DNA from: an uncultured Bacteroidota bacterium
GTDB taxonomy: Bacteria > Bacteroidota > Bacteroidia > UKL13-3
Reading direction: 5' to 3'
NCBI GenBank assembly: GCA_903910445.1
Contig: CAIVZR010000046.1
Location: forward strand, 56,941 to 120,940
DNA length: 64,000 nt
The notes beneath the pieces were generated by a model. It had not been told where the DNA came from and ran no database searches. It was given only the letters and a program-made list of their open reading frames with translations. The translations under genes were made by a program, and so were the position numbers. This document shows positions 44,271-52,718 of this stretch, in pieces; within the stretch, counting starts at the first letter, position 1, and each line of letters begins with the position of its first letter.

Positions 44271-45092
44271 ATGCAGAAGAAAAGAATAATGTTCGTTTCC
44301 TCAGAAATGAGCCCTTTCTTAGAAACTTCAGGTATTGCAAACTTAGCGCTCCGTCTTCCAAAGCACATTCAAGAGAGAAACACCGAAATTCGTGTGTTTA
44401 TCCCACGTTTTGGAGTTATTAACGAGCGCAGAAACAAGTTGCATGAAGTAGTTCGTTTGTCGGGAATTAATATCAATATTGATGATACCGATTATCCATT
44501 GACGATTAAAGTAGCCTCTTTGCCTCAAGCCAAATTGCAAGTCTATTTTTTAGATAATGAAGACTATTTCCACAGAAAATTCATTTTTAACGACGAAAAC
44601 GACAAGTTTTTCAAGGATAATGATGAAAGAACTATCTTTTTTTGTAAAGGAGTACTAGAAACTTGTAAGAAATTAGGATGGCCTCCTGACTTAATTCATT
44701 GCCAAGGCTGGATGACCAGTTTGATTCCGATGTATTTAAAGTCAACTTATAAAGACGACCCTATTTTCCGTAAATCCAAAGTGGTGTATTCGGTTTTTGA
44801 AAATCAATATAGTAGCTCCCTTGGAAAGGAATTCATCCGCAAAGCATCTTTACAACATGTAAAACTAGAACACACTGCTCCATACGAAAATGGAGAATGT
44901 GCCAGCATGTACATGGGCGCTATTGCACATTCCGATGGAATTATTCGTGCTTCAGATAATATAAATAGCAAGGTCGATAAGTTTATCGATACTCAAAAAA
45001 AGAAATTAATATTAGAGTCCCCACAGGGCGAATCCGAAAATTTGATTGACATTTACGAAGAGTTTTATCACAAAGTGATTGATGGAAAATAA
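44271..45092 (+). CDS. Stand-alone N-terminal GT5 (glycogen/starch synthase-like) domain protein
   Basis: A 273-residue protein that matches only the N-terminal Rossmann half of GT5 glycogen synthases: IMFVSSEMSPFLETSGIANLALRLP (in GlgA this loop holds the ADP-glucose-binding K-x-G-G-L; here the lysine and glycines are replaced by TSG-I), PPDLIHCQGWMTSLIP and YSVFENQY. The C-terminal GT-B half that binds nucleotide is missing, and the frame ends cleanly and overlaps the next gene, so it is not a fresh truncation. Glycogen synthase activity is therefore doubtful. A conserved single-domain paralogue is common in Bacteroidota. Role unknown. Confidence 0.78.
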   Translation: MQKKRIMFVSSEMSPFLETSGIANLALRLPKHIQERNTEIRVFIPRFGVINERRNKLHEVVRLSGININIDDTDYPLTIKVASLPQAKLQVYFLDNEDYFHRKFIFNDENDKFFKDNDERTIFFCKGVLETCKKLGWPPDLIHCQGWMTSLIPMYLKSTYKDDPIFRKSKVVYSVFENQYSSSLGKEFIRKASLQHVKLEHTAPYENGECASMYMGAIAHSDGIIRASDNINSKVDKFIDTQKKKLILESPQGESENLIDIYEEFYHKVIDGK

Positions 45093-46473
45093 ACTACGTT
45101 TCGCCGGAATTTTAATTTTAGTATCTCTCTTTGTCGTTTCATGTAAGCGCAAAGATAATGTAGGTAATGGCCTTGTACCTGAAGCAAGCAATAGCAATAT
45201 CATTTACACCGATACGCTAACCTTGTTTACCCGTACGATTTTGGAAGATTCGATAATCACATCCGAACTGTCGTATAATGTACTAGGCACAAGTGACAAT
45301 AGCACTTTTAACCTTACCCATGCTACCGTTTCGGCGCAATACCTGCTCCCTCGCGATAACTTCACATTTGGAGGCGCTACCAAGTTCGACTCCGCTGTAT
45401 TATATGTTGGGTTTTTAGCCGCCGACAATAGCGAAGGAAACAGAAGCTTTGGCGATATTAGTACCGCACAACGTTTCAGTGTTCACGAGCTAAACAGCGG
45501 ATTGGATGCAACCCGTCCTTATTATAGCAATAGCTTTATTAATTATAGTCCGGTTTCAGTTGGTTCATGGAATGGAATATTGAATTTAAAAGATAGTATT
45601 CCAATTGTATTGGGAAGTAAATCATCTAAAATACCCCCCGCACTGCGTTTCAAATTGGATGATACTTGGGCTAAAAGCAAATTGTTTAATGCCCCAGGAA
45701 CAGCGTTTTCTACTAATTCCGATTTCTTAAATTACTTCAAGGGATTGGCCATTTCCAGTGAGGGCGTTCTCTCAGGGAATGGAGGTTTTGTATATGTGAA
45801 TTTAAAAACAACCAACAAGTCGAATGCCCCTACTGGTGCCGCCTTGGTGGTTTATTATAATGATTCGCTCTCTGTTGCATTTACTGTGGGTACTACCTCT
45901 CGTCGTGTCACAACTTACAATCATACGCTACCTACTCCCCCACTAACTTCCTTACCTCAAGACTATGCCTATCCTGGCACACATTATAATGCAGATACCT
46001 GCTTTATTCAATCGATGGGTAAGTATAAGATGAGAATTCAAATTCCTTATCTCTATGAGTTGGCGAAAAAGTATAAGAATATTGCTATCAATAGTGCAGA
46101 GCTCATCATGAAACCTTATGGAAGCTGGTTGAATGCCGATTTCTATGCACCTACTAGTTTGCGATTATTACAACCCAATGCTACCACTGGCAGAAATGAC
46201 TTCATCAAAGACATTTTTTATGCAGGAAGTTCTCCATTAAATCCATATTATGGTGGCTATTATAATACAACCTCTGGCGAATACCGTTTCAATTTTACCT
46301 TGCATCTGCAAGAGTTAATCAACGACTATAAAGCCACCGGTAGTACAGATAAAAACCGTGGACTCTATTTAATCATTCCTACCGACAACCCTATTGCGGC
46401 GAGTCATGTAGTGATGGATACCAGAAAAGGACTTGGAATTAAACTTAAATTATACTACACCACTCAAAATTAA
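45082..46473 (+). CDS. DUF4270 family lipoprotein
   Basis: A 463-residue lipoprotein. The signal peptide ends in the lipobox LFVVSCKRK, so cysteine lipidation is expected. The rest follows the DUF4270 pattern: NGLVPEASNSNIIYTDT near the start, repeated beta-strand segments with FDSAVLYVGF and SAELIMKP, and a final RGLYLIIPTDNPIAASHVVMD strand. DUF4270 is specific to Bacteroidota and its function is unknown. ATG 45082 overlaps the end of the GT5-domain gene by 11 nt, implying translational coupling; aroF follows after 6 nt. Confidence 0.85.
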   Translation: MENKLRFAGILILVSLFVVSCKRKDNVGNGLVPEASNSNIIYTDTLTLFTRTILEDSIITSELSYNVLGTSDNSTFNLTHATVSAQYLLPRDNFTFGGATKFDSAVLYVGFLAADNSEGNRSFGDISTAQRFSVHELNSGLDATRPYYSNSFINYSPVSVGSWNGILNLKDSIPIVLGSKSSKIPPALRFKLDDTWAKSKLFNAPGTAFSTNSDFLNYFKGLAISSEGVLSGNGGFVYVNLKTTNKSNAPTGAALVVYYNDSLSVAFTVGTTSRRVTTYNHTLPTPPLTSLPQDYAYPGTHYNADTCFIQSMGKYKMRIQIPYLYELAKKYKNIAINSAELIMKPYGSWLNADFYAPTSLRLLQPNATTGRNDFIKDIFYAGSSPLNPYYGGYYNTTSGEYRFNFTLHLQELINDYKATGSTDKNRGLYLIIPTDNPIAASHVVMDTRKGLGIKLKLYYTTQN

Positions 46474-46479
46474 CTTAAG

Positions 46480-47529
46480 GTGATTGTCATACTAAAAGAG
46501 AATCTCTCTAAAAAACAGGTAGGCGAAGTGCTTCGTCAGCTCTCCGATTTAAATCTCGAAATTCATAATGCTACGCTGAACGATAGAAATATTGTTGCTA
46601 TCAGTGAGTTTCCTCACGACTTTGACATTCGACGCATCAAATTACTTGATGGTGTTCAAGATGTGTTTGAGGTACGTGAACCATATAAATTGGCCAGCCG
46701 TACTTGGAAAAAAGAACCTACCACTTTCGATGTGAAAGGCATTACCATTGGTGGTAATATGATTAATACCATCGCAGGACCGTGTGCCGTGGAGAGTGAA
46801 GAACAGATTTTCTCTATTGCAAAAATGTTGCATCAAAATGGAGTGAAGTTTATTAGAGGTGGTGCTTATAAACCAAGAACATCTCCTTATACATTTCAAG
46901 GGATGGCTGTTGAAGGACTGAAACTCCTGCGCCAGGCTGCCGACCAATACAACTTGCGTGTAGTTACCGAAATCATCGACTTAAGTGTACTCGATGAGGT
47001 TTATGAATATGCTGATATACTTCAAGTAGGTACTCGTAATATGATGAACTTTTACATGCTTACCGAATTAGGAAATATCGATAAGCCCGTGATGTTGAAA
47101 CGAGGTATGAGCAGCAAAATCACCGAATGGTTGATGAGCGCTGAATATATTTTAAGTGGAGGTAACGAAAAAGTGATTTTGTGCGAGAGAGGTATTCGAA
47201 CCTTCGATAGTAGTGTAAGAAATACTTTAGATGTTGCTGCCTTCCCAATCATAAAAGAATTAAGTCACCTTCCAGTATTTAGCGACCCAAGTCATGGTAC
47301 CGGATTGCGCCATCGTGTAACGCCTATGGCCTTAGCCTCAATCGCTGCTGGCGCCGATGGTCTCATGATTGAAGTTCATAATAACCCTGAGCAAGCGCTT
47401 AGTGATGGACCGCAATCTTTATTCCCCGATCAATTTGTGACGATGTTGGAGAAAATCAAACCCATTGCACATGTAGTTGGAAGAACCTTGGATATTGAGA
47501 TTCCAAACACGGCAACCGCTGCTAAATAA
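46480..47529 (+). CDS. aroF: 3-deoxy-7-phosphoheptulonate synthase (type Ibeta, with N-terminal ferredoxin-like domain)
   Basis: DAHP synthase, first step of the shikimate pathway. The first ~75 residues form a ferredoxin-like regulatory domain (MIVILKENLSKKQVGEVLR, as in the Thermotoga enzyme that confers feedback control). The TIM-barrel core shows TIAGPCAVESEEQI, FIRGGAYKPRTSPYTFQG, ILQVGTRNMMNF, VMLKRGMSSKITEWL, LCERGIRTF and PVFSDPSHGTG. The start is GTG 46480, 6 nt after the DUF4270 stop; no ATG precedes the regulatory domain. It supplies aroB, aroA and aroC, located 19 kb away. Confidence 0.95.
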   Translation: MIVILKENLSKKQVGEVLRQLSDLNLEIHNATLNDRNIVAISEFPHDFDIRRIKLLDGVQDVFEVREPYKLASRTWKKEPTTFDVKGITIGGNMINTIAGPCAVESEEQIFSIAKMLHQNGVKFIRGGAYKPRTSPYTFQGMAVEGLKLLRQAADQYNLRVVTEIIDLSVLDEVYEYADILQVGTRNMMNFYMLTELGNIDKPVMLKRGMSSKITEWLMSAEYILSGGNEKVILCERGIRTFDSSVRNTLDVAAFPIIKELSHLPVFSDPSHGTGLRHRVTPMALASIAAGADGLMIEVHNNPEQALSDGPQSLFPDQFVTMLEKIKPIAHVVGRTLDIEIPNTATAAK

Positions 47530-47546
47530 TAAAACTTTCTTTGCAA

Positions 47547-48467
47547 TTATTTTGAAAAACGAATGAGTTGTTGCTCAACAGCGGCAAGTCCTTCTTCAAA
47601 ACTTACCGGATTATAACCTAAAACTTTTTGTGCTTTATCAATTTTCAAACCTGTTACTGGAGGGCGTTTGGCCGCTTGTTTCAAGGAGATGCTTTGAGAT
47701 GGGGATATTAATGAAGCATCGAGTTTCCAATAGTCGGCAACCTTCAATGCCAATTCATAAATACTCATATAATCCTTACCCGCAATGTTAAAAATTCCTG
47801 TCGCTTCCTTCTCTGCAATTAGGATGCAGCCCTTGGCAAGGTCGTCGGCCAAGGTAGGTGTGCGAAATTGGTCATTCACCACATTGATCTTTTTGCCTTC
47901 TTCCAAATTTTTCTTGACCCATAAAATCACATTGCTTCTGCTCATATCCGATACCACACCATAAACGATGATGGTGCGTGCAATCGACCAGCGGTGAGCA
48001 AAGGTTTGCACCACTTGTTCACCCATGAGCTTACTATCGGCATAAAAGCTGATGGGGTTGGCTTTGGCCTCTTCATCATACATGCCGCCAATGAGCGTTC
48101 CATCAAAAATAAAATCGGTACTGAGCTGAATAAAATGTGCTCCAACGGCGTTGGCGGCATCTGCCAAATATTTCACTGCATTAACATTGAGTGCCAGGCA
48201 TAACTCACGCTCCGACTCACAGGCATCTACATTGGTCATGGCAGCCCCATTGATAATAAAGTGTGGCTGATGCTTCTGTATGATTTCACTTACCTGCTTC
48301 GAATCGGCGATGTTCATTGACTCATAGCTATATCCTTCGGTTTCCGATGCACGGTTCGCACCTTTTGCTGTCGCTATTAATTCGAATTGGGGATGATTCG
48401 CTAATTGCTCCAACAATTTCTGACCTAGTAAGCCATTGCTTCCTGTAATGAGTATTTTCTTCTTCAT
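47547..48467 (-). CDS. RmlD-like NAD(P)-dependent sugar-nucleotide reductase (SDR)
   Basis: A 306-residue extended short-chain dehydrogenase of the dTDP-4-dehydrorhamnose reductase type. It begins with the dinucleotide loop ILITGSNGLLGQKL, then INGAAMTNVDACE, LSTDFIFDG, the catalytic YADSK motif and NVVNDQFRTPTLADDLA. RmlA, RmlB and RmlC genes are not adjacent, so the sugar made is unclear; some relatives act on S-adenosylmethionine synthetase or other nucleotide sugars. I chose ATG 48467, 6 nt after an exact TAACTTTG box; nine in-frame codons upstream overlap that box. Confidence 0.85.
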   Translation of the reverse strand: MKKKILITGSNGLLGQKLLEQLANHPQFELIATAKGANRASETEGYSYESMNIADSKQVSEIIQKHQPHFIINGAAMTNVDACESERELCLALNVNAVKYLADAANAVGAHFIQLSTDFIFDGTLIGGMYDEEAKANPISFYADSKLMGEQVVQTFAHRWSIARTIIVYGVVSDMSRSNVILWVKKNLEEGKKINVVNDQFRTPTLADDLAKGCILIAEKEATGIFNIAGKDYMSIYELALKVADYWKLDASLISPSQSISLKQAAKRPPVTGLKIDKAQKVLGYNPVSFEEGLAAVEQQLIRFSK

Positions 48468-48473
48468 TGATGG

Positions 48474-48481
48474 CAAAGTTA
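48474..48481 (-). promoter_or_regulatory. -7 box of the RmlD-like gene, 6 nt before the ATG
   Basis: TAACTTTG on the minus strand, the same octamer as at the yciO-like gene, exact to TAnnTTTG. It decides the start codon at 48467. Confidence 0.55.
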
Positions 48482-48632
48482 GTAGATAATTCATAATTAA
48501 AACCTTCCATCTAGTAATTCAATGTAGTTGAAAATGTAAATTTCGTGTAAATACCCCTATTTGTGAATATTCTCATAGCCCATCTTTGTTTTGTTTTTTA
48601 TATTTTTACCGACGCAAAAAATCATAATAATT

Positions 48633-49175
48633 ATGGAGTTAAAAGATATTGTTCATATTTCAGGAAAGCCAGGCCTATTTAAAATTGTAGCTCATGGCAA
48701 AACCAATTTAGTAGTTGAAAGTATTGATGCTGCGAAAACACGTACTTCGGTTTCTGTATCTCAACGGTTTTCAATTTTAGAAGACATCTCAATGTTTACA
48801 ACTGGAGATGATATTAAGTTACGTGAGGTATTGGTGAAGCTCAACGATATTGTTGTTGCAGGAACAGCAACTCCTACTGCAAAAGGTACGGATGCTGAAT
48901 TGAAAACATTTTTCGAAAAGGTATTACCTACCTACGACAAAGAACGTGTGCATCTTTCAGATATCAAGCGTTTGGTGCAATGGTATAGCCTCTTGAATGG
49001 CGACCTCGATTTCGAAGCAATGCGTCAAGCGAAGGATAATGAAGATAAGGATGATACAAAGATTGAGCATCATGAAGTGAAAAACAACGTGATAAAAAAT
49101 CAGCCTGCTATTAAGATAGATACCAAAGGCAAGAGCAGTGCAGCCAAAACAGCAATCAATCGCAAAACAGTTTAA
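48633..49175 (+). CDS. DUF5606 domain protein
   Basis: A 180-residue cytoplasmic protein. The first ~135 residues fit DUF5606: LKDIVHISGKPGLFKIVAHG, VVESIDAAKTRTSVS, SQRFSILEDISMFT and the YDKERVHLSDIKRLVQWY helix. The tail is a low-complexity, lysine-rich stretch. Function unknown; the family is conserved in Bacteroidota. I chose ATG 48633, which begins MELKDIVH; in-frame codons upstream are AT-rich promoter sequence. A hairpin terminator follows. Confidence 0.82.
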   Translation: MELKDIVHISGKPGLFKIVAHGKTNLVVESIDAAKTRTSVSVSQRFSILEDISMFTTGDDIKLREVLVKLNDIVVAGTATPTAKGTDAELKTFFEKVLPTYDKERVHLSDIKRLVQWYSLLNGDLDFEAMRQAKDNEDKDDTKIEHHEVKNNVIKNQPAIKIDTKGKSSAAKTAINRKTV

Positions 49176-49197
49176 TTCAACCTGTTTTTAATACATA

Positions 49198-49232
49198 AAA
49201 AAACCTCTCCGATAATTCTGAGAGGTTTTTTT
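49198..49232. terminator. Bidirectional terminator between DUF5606 gene and frr
   Basis: The stem AAACCTCTC / GAGAGGTTT has a 10-nt loop and long flanking A and T runs, between convergent genes. Confidence 0.9.
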
Positions 49233-49267
49233 ATGTAAGTATAATTACAATGATTCGTTTTGAAAAC

Positions 49268-49831
49268 TCAAACGGTCATAATTTCTTTTTCCTTTTGCTC
49301 CAACGATTTATCTAATTGATCGATATGAGCATCAGTCAATTTTTGAATTTGCTCATCTAGTTTTTTACCATCATCTTGAGGTAAACCAGCCTTAACCAAT
49401 CCTTTCGATTTCTCCATTGCATCTTTACGAATATTACGAATAGCAATCTTACCATTCTCCGCTTCGTTCTTTGCTTGCTTCACGAGGTCTTTTCTACGTT
49501 CTTCAGTAAGCGGTGGAACCGTTATTCTTACTAATTTTCCATCATTTTGAGGATTTAAACCCAAATTCGCTTTGGAAATTCCCTTTTCAATTTCGGCGAT
49601 CAAACTCGCTTCCCAAGGTTGAATTTGCAATGTACGAGCATCGGGTGTGGTGACGTTGGCAACCTGACTTAGTGGTGTAAGATTACCATAGTAATCAACC
49701 ATAACTACATCGAGCATTCCCGGAGTAGCTTTACCGGCGCGAACTTTCGCGATTAAATCGGTGGAATGGCTGTATGCATGATCCATTTTTGTTTTGGTAT
49801 CATCGTGCAGGGCTTTTGATTGTTCTTGCAT
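49268..49831 (-). CDS. frr: Ribosome recycling factor
   Basis: RRF splits post-termination ribosomes together with EF-G. The 187-residue protein has the usual three-helix bundle pattern: LIAKVRAGKATPGMLD, YYGNLTPLSQVANVT, ARTLQIQPWEASLIAEIEKGI, LVRITVPPLTEERRKDLVK and a basic/acidic C-terminal helix. Its usual neighbour pyrH is absent. An exact TATATTCG box (49863-49856) lies 24 nt before the ATG, just beyond the strong terminator of the upstream gene. Confidence 0.97.
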   Translation of the reverse strand: MQEQSKALHDDTKTKMDHAYSHSTDLIAKVRAGKATPGMLDVVMVDYYGNLTPLSQVANVTTPDARTLQIQPWEASLIAEIEKGISKANLGLNPQNDGKLVRITVPPLTEERRKDLVKQAKNEAENGKIAIRNIRKDAMEKSKGLVKAGLPQDDGKKLDEQIQKLTDAHIDQLDKSLEQKEKEIMTV

Positions 49832-49855
49832 ATTGTGAATTTTTAAATTAATATG

Positions 49856-49863
49856 CGAATATA
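49856..49863 (-). promoter_or_regulatory. Candidate -7 box of frr
   Basis: TATATTCG (TAnnTTCG) on the minus strand, 24 nt before the frr ATG and directly downstream of a terminator. Confidence 0.45.
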
Positions 49864-49883
49864 CTAAATAGGCGCTCTAAAAT

Positions 49884-49935
49884 AAAAAGGCCGTCGCTAT
49901 TTCAGGTTTGTACCTCCTAAAATAGCGAACGGCCT
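49884..49935 (-). terminator. Long-stem terminator of the small periplasmic gene
   Basis: A 15-bp stem with one bulge (AGGCCGTTCGCTATTT / AAATAGCGACGGCCT) is followed on the minus strand by TTTTATTTT. It isolates frr from the gene upstream. Confidence 0.85.
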
Positions 49936-49957
49936 ATTCCAAATCAAATCTATCTTA

Positions 49958-50401
49958 TTACTTCTGAGGTTGTGGCGTCACCTCTCCAGGTGTCTTAGCG
50001 GGCAGCGGTTGTTGGGCTGCCTTGCGATTGCGAGCCGCTTCCCGATCCTTCTGCAACTGAGCTTTTGCTTCCTTTTGCTTTTGTTGATATAATGCAAACT
50101 GATCGGCACTCAATACCTTCTGCAATTCGATATTACGTTGAGTCATGATTTCCTTTTTTGCATTTCTCAATGCCTCCTTATTATCACAATAGGTGTGATT
50201 GGCGGCTTCCATTTGCTCAATTGCTTGTTGATGAATTTTCATAATCGCAGTTTTCTGCACCTCCGTAAGCTGTAAATATTTACTCATTCGAAAGGTGAGC
50301 ACCAAGGCTTTTTCTTCAGAGGTTAGTTTTTGTGCGCGAGCTTGAGAGCTAATGCCAACTCCAATAAATAAGAGCAGCATCAAGGTTTTAATTATTTTCA
50401 T
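49958..50401 (-). CDS. Small periplasmic Spy/CpxP-like protein
   Basis: A 147-residue exported protein. The signal peptide (1-23, ending SQARAQ) is followed by a helical, charged domain with the LTEVQKTAIMKIHQQAIEQM pattern and repeated QK/AK heptads; the tail is proline- and alanine-rich. The L-T-x-x-Q-style motifs (LTSEEK, LTEVQK) recall the Spy/CpxP periplasmic chaperone fold and DUF4890-like proteins of Bacteroidota. No enzymatic motif. Single gene, strong terminator downstream. Confidence 0.65.
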   Translation of the reverse strand: MKIIKTLMLLLFIGVGISSQARAQKLTSEEKALVLTFRMSKYLQLTEVQKTAIMKIHQQAIEQMEAANHTYCDNKEALRNAKKEIMTQRNIELQKVLSADQFALYQQKQKEAKAQLQKDREAARNRKAAQQPLPAKTPGEVTPQPQK

Positions 50402-50504
50402 GATATAAAGATTAAGTGGTTATAAATCGAATGGTAGGATGCATAAACACCTCAATAGTTTAATTATGTATGGAATAATTAAAACATCAATTCTAAAAAT
50501 ACAA

Positions 50505-50512
50505 TACCTTTG
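50505..50512 (+). promoter_or_regulatory. -7 box of the aldo/keto reductase gene, 7 nt before the ATG
   Basis: TACCTTTG, exact TAnnTTTG. It supports ATG 50520 rather than in-frame codons further upstream. Confidence 0.5.
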
Positions 50513-50519
50513 CCTTATC

Positions 50520-51503
50520 ATGGAATATAGAAGATTAGGAAATTCGGGGATACAAATTTCAGCGCTATCCCTCGGTTCGTGGCTTACCTTTGGTGGCCAT
50601 ATCGACGACGCAACAGCCGACTCACTCATGAGCATTAGTTATGATGCTGGCATCAATTTTTTTGACAATGCCGAAAGCTACCAGGCAGGCAAAAGCGAAA
50701 TTGTGATGGGTGCAATACTCAAACAAAAAACATGGAGTAGAAGCAGCTACCTCGTGTCGAGTAAAATATTTTGGGGAAGCGAAGAAGGCAAACCCAACCA
50801 GAAAGGACTCAGCCGCAAACATATTTTTGAAGCAACACATAAATCATTGAAAAGCCTTCAACTCGATTATATTGATTTGATGTTCTGTCATCGCCCCGAC
50901 AAAACCGTTCCTATTGAAGAAACAGTATGGGCCATGCATTTGCTGATTCAAAAAGGCCTCATTTTATATTGGGGTACCAGCGAATGGAGTGCAAGTGAAA
51001 TTATGGAAGCACATCTTATTTGCGAACAGCACCATTTGATCAAACCCATCATGGAGCAACCGCATTATAATATGTTTGTGCGCAACAAATTAGAAAATGA
51101 ATATTTGCACTTGTTCAAACATAAAGGCCTTGGCACTACCATCTGGAGCCCCTTAGCATCGGGGCTCTTAAGCGGTAAATATTCTAATGGAGTTGCTACC
51201 GATACCCGATTGGGTGATGAAAATTTGGCTTGGTTGAAAGATAGTACCTTGAATGAAGATCGTATTGCAAAAGTAAATAGCCTTCAGGTATTAGCCAACG
51301 AACTTGGACTCAGCTTGCCTGTTATGGCCCTTTCATGGTGCTTGAAAAATAATAATGTGAGTACGGTAATACTTGGTGCTACGAAAACCAAACAACTCGA
51401 AGAAAACCTTAGCGCCATTGACAAGTATACCCTATTGACCTCCGAAATCATGGAAAAGATTGATGGTATCTTGCAAAACAAACCAGTACTTCCTGCTTAC
51501 TAA
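50520..51503 (+). CDS. Aldo/keto reductase (potassium-channel beta-subunit-like)
   Basis: A 327-residue NADPH-dependent oxidoreductase with the AKR TIM-barrel. The catalytic tetrad can be placed: Asp and Tyr in FFDNAESYQAG, Lys in LVSSKIFW and His in MFCHRPDK. GTSEWSASEIMEAH, PIMEQPHYNMF and the C-terminal STVILGATKTKQLEENL belong to the KCNAB/YghZ-like AKR branch. Substrate unknown. Monocistronic. Confidence 0.93.
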   Translation: MEYRRLGNSGIQISALSLGSWLTFGGHIDDATADSLMSISYDAGINFFDNAESYQAGKSEIVMGAILKQKTWSRSSYLVSSKIFWGSEEGKPNQKGLSRKHIFEATHKSLKSLQLDYIDLMFCHRPDKTVPIEETVWAMHLLIQKGLILYWGTSEWSASEIMEAHLICEQHHLIKPIMEQPHYNMFVRNKLENEYLHLFKHKGLGTTIWSPLASGLLSGKYSNGVATDTRLGDENLAWLKDSTLNEDRIAKVNSLQVLANELGLSLPVMALSWCLKNNNVSTVILGATKTKQLEENLSAIDKYTLLTSEIMEKIDGILQNKPVLPAY

Positions 51504-51530
51504 CTGATTGTTTTTTCTCTAAATCTCGTT

Positions 51531-52718
51531 TTAAATTTTCTGTAATACGGCGCCAAAAAGCGTATCTGCTTGCTTGTCGTATCCTATAAAATATTGCTTG
51601 CTCACAATTTTAAATCCAAGCTTTTCAATCTCATTAAGTTGATCTGTATTTTCGGTAGCATATACCGAACAAGTGATATAAACCAGTTGGCCGTTGGGTT
51701 TTAGGTATGGAATTATATTTCGGATGATTGATTTTTGCAAGGCTGCATATACTTTTATTTCCTCCTCCTTAAACTGATAGAGCCTTTCGGGAGTGCGACC
51801 CCAGGTGCCACTTCCAGTGCATGGAACATCAGCAATGATCATATCGAAGAAACCTTCTGGAATTATTTTTTGATTGAATTTCAAATCACCACTTTTATTC
51901 ACGGCATCAAATTCACTAACGCCTGCCGCTTTCAATCCTGCATGCTGCAATCGTACTTTTAAATTTTCCAAAATCGTATTGCGCTTATCACTGCAAAAGA
52001 GTTGAATATTGGGATGTGCGTCGAGCAACATCATGCTCTTACCTCCTGCCCCACTGCAACAATCCCATACAGATGCTCCAGGCGCTGGGTTCATGAGTGC
52101 CACTGTAGCCTGCGACGATAAATCCTGTACCTCATAGCTACCTTCGGGCAGGTATTTTGAAATGTCGAGAGCCGCCTCAAAAGCGAAAGTGTTTTTTGAC
52201 TGCGTAAATTTTACTGCTTGCTCATTTAAGATTTTTGCAATTGTTGCCGTTTCGCTTTTCGAAACGCGAATATAAAATGCAGGCTGATGTAAATGGGACA
52301 TTAGGAAAGTATTCATATCCAAATCCCTATCAACAAAGGATTTCCCAGGAAAATAAGAAGCCCATGAAATAATTCCAGCAGATTCTAAAAGTGAAAGCTT
52401 CTCATCTATACTCAAAGCCCAGGAGTTAATTAAATCCAACGGGCAATTAATAATCGATAGTAGGAATCGATGAAAATTAATGGGTTCGGTGCTTGTTATA
52501 AAGCCACTATAACAAAGCTTCTCTTCAAAACTAAGTTTGCTGAAGAGTGTCTTGCAACGAAAATATTTATAGATGGTATCGCTATAAAACCTGCGATCGC
52601 GAGATCCTAACTGTCGGTGTTTGCGATAAAATTCTTTAGTAAAATGATGTAATGGGGCGTCATCAGGATAGGATGTAAGTAACTCCTTTATAATATCTAA
52701 CTGAATGATTTCACGCAT
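51531..52718 (-). CDS. RsmB/NOP2-family RNA (cytosine-5) methyltransferase
   Basis: A 395-residue m5C methyltransferase. Motifs: GASVWDCCSGAGGKSMML (SAM binding), DVPCTGSGTWGRTPERLYQF (Cys of motif VI) and YITCSVYATENTDQ (catalytic Cys of motif IV in RsmB enzymes). The N-terminal ~130 residues resemble the NusB-like extension of RsmB, but no TRAM or PUA domain is evident. The target base, probably in 16S rRNA, is not known. Its ATG shares one base with the stop of the preceding gene (TGATG). Third gene of the guaA operon. Confidence 0.88.
   Translation of the reverse strand: MREIIQLDIIKELLTSYPDDAPLHHFTKEFYRKHRQLGSRDRRFYSDTIYKYFRCKTLFSKLSFEEKLCYSGFITSTEPINFHRFLLSIINCPLDLINSWALSIDEKLSLLESAGIISWASYFPGKSFVDRDLDMNTFLMSHLHQPAFYIRVSKSETATIAKILNEQAVKFTQSKNTFAFEAALDISKYLPEGSYEVQDLSSQATVALMNPAPGASVWDCCSGAGGKSMMLLDAHPNIQLFCSDKRNTILENLKVRLQHAGLKAAGVSEFDAVNKSGDLKFNQKIIPEGFFDMIIADVPCTGSGTWGRTPERLYQFKEEEIKVYAALQKSIIRNIIPYLKPNGQLVYITCSVYATENTDQLNEIEKLGFKIVSKQYFIGYDKQADTLFGAVLQKI

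Noticed and set aside
44271..45092. Glycogen synthase pseudogene
   Set aside because: The frame is intact, ends cleanly and overlaps the next gene; no trace of the C-terminal domain follows, so this is a stand-alone domain rather than a decayed gene.
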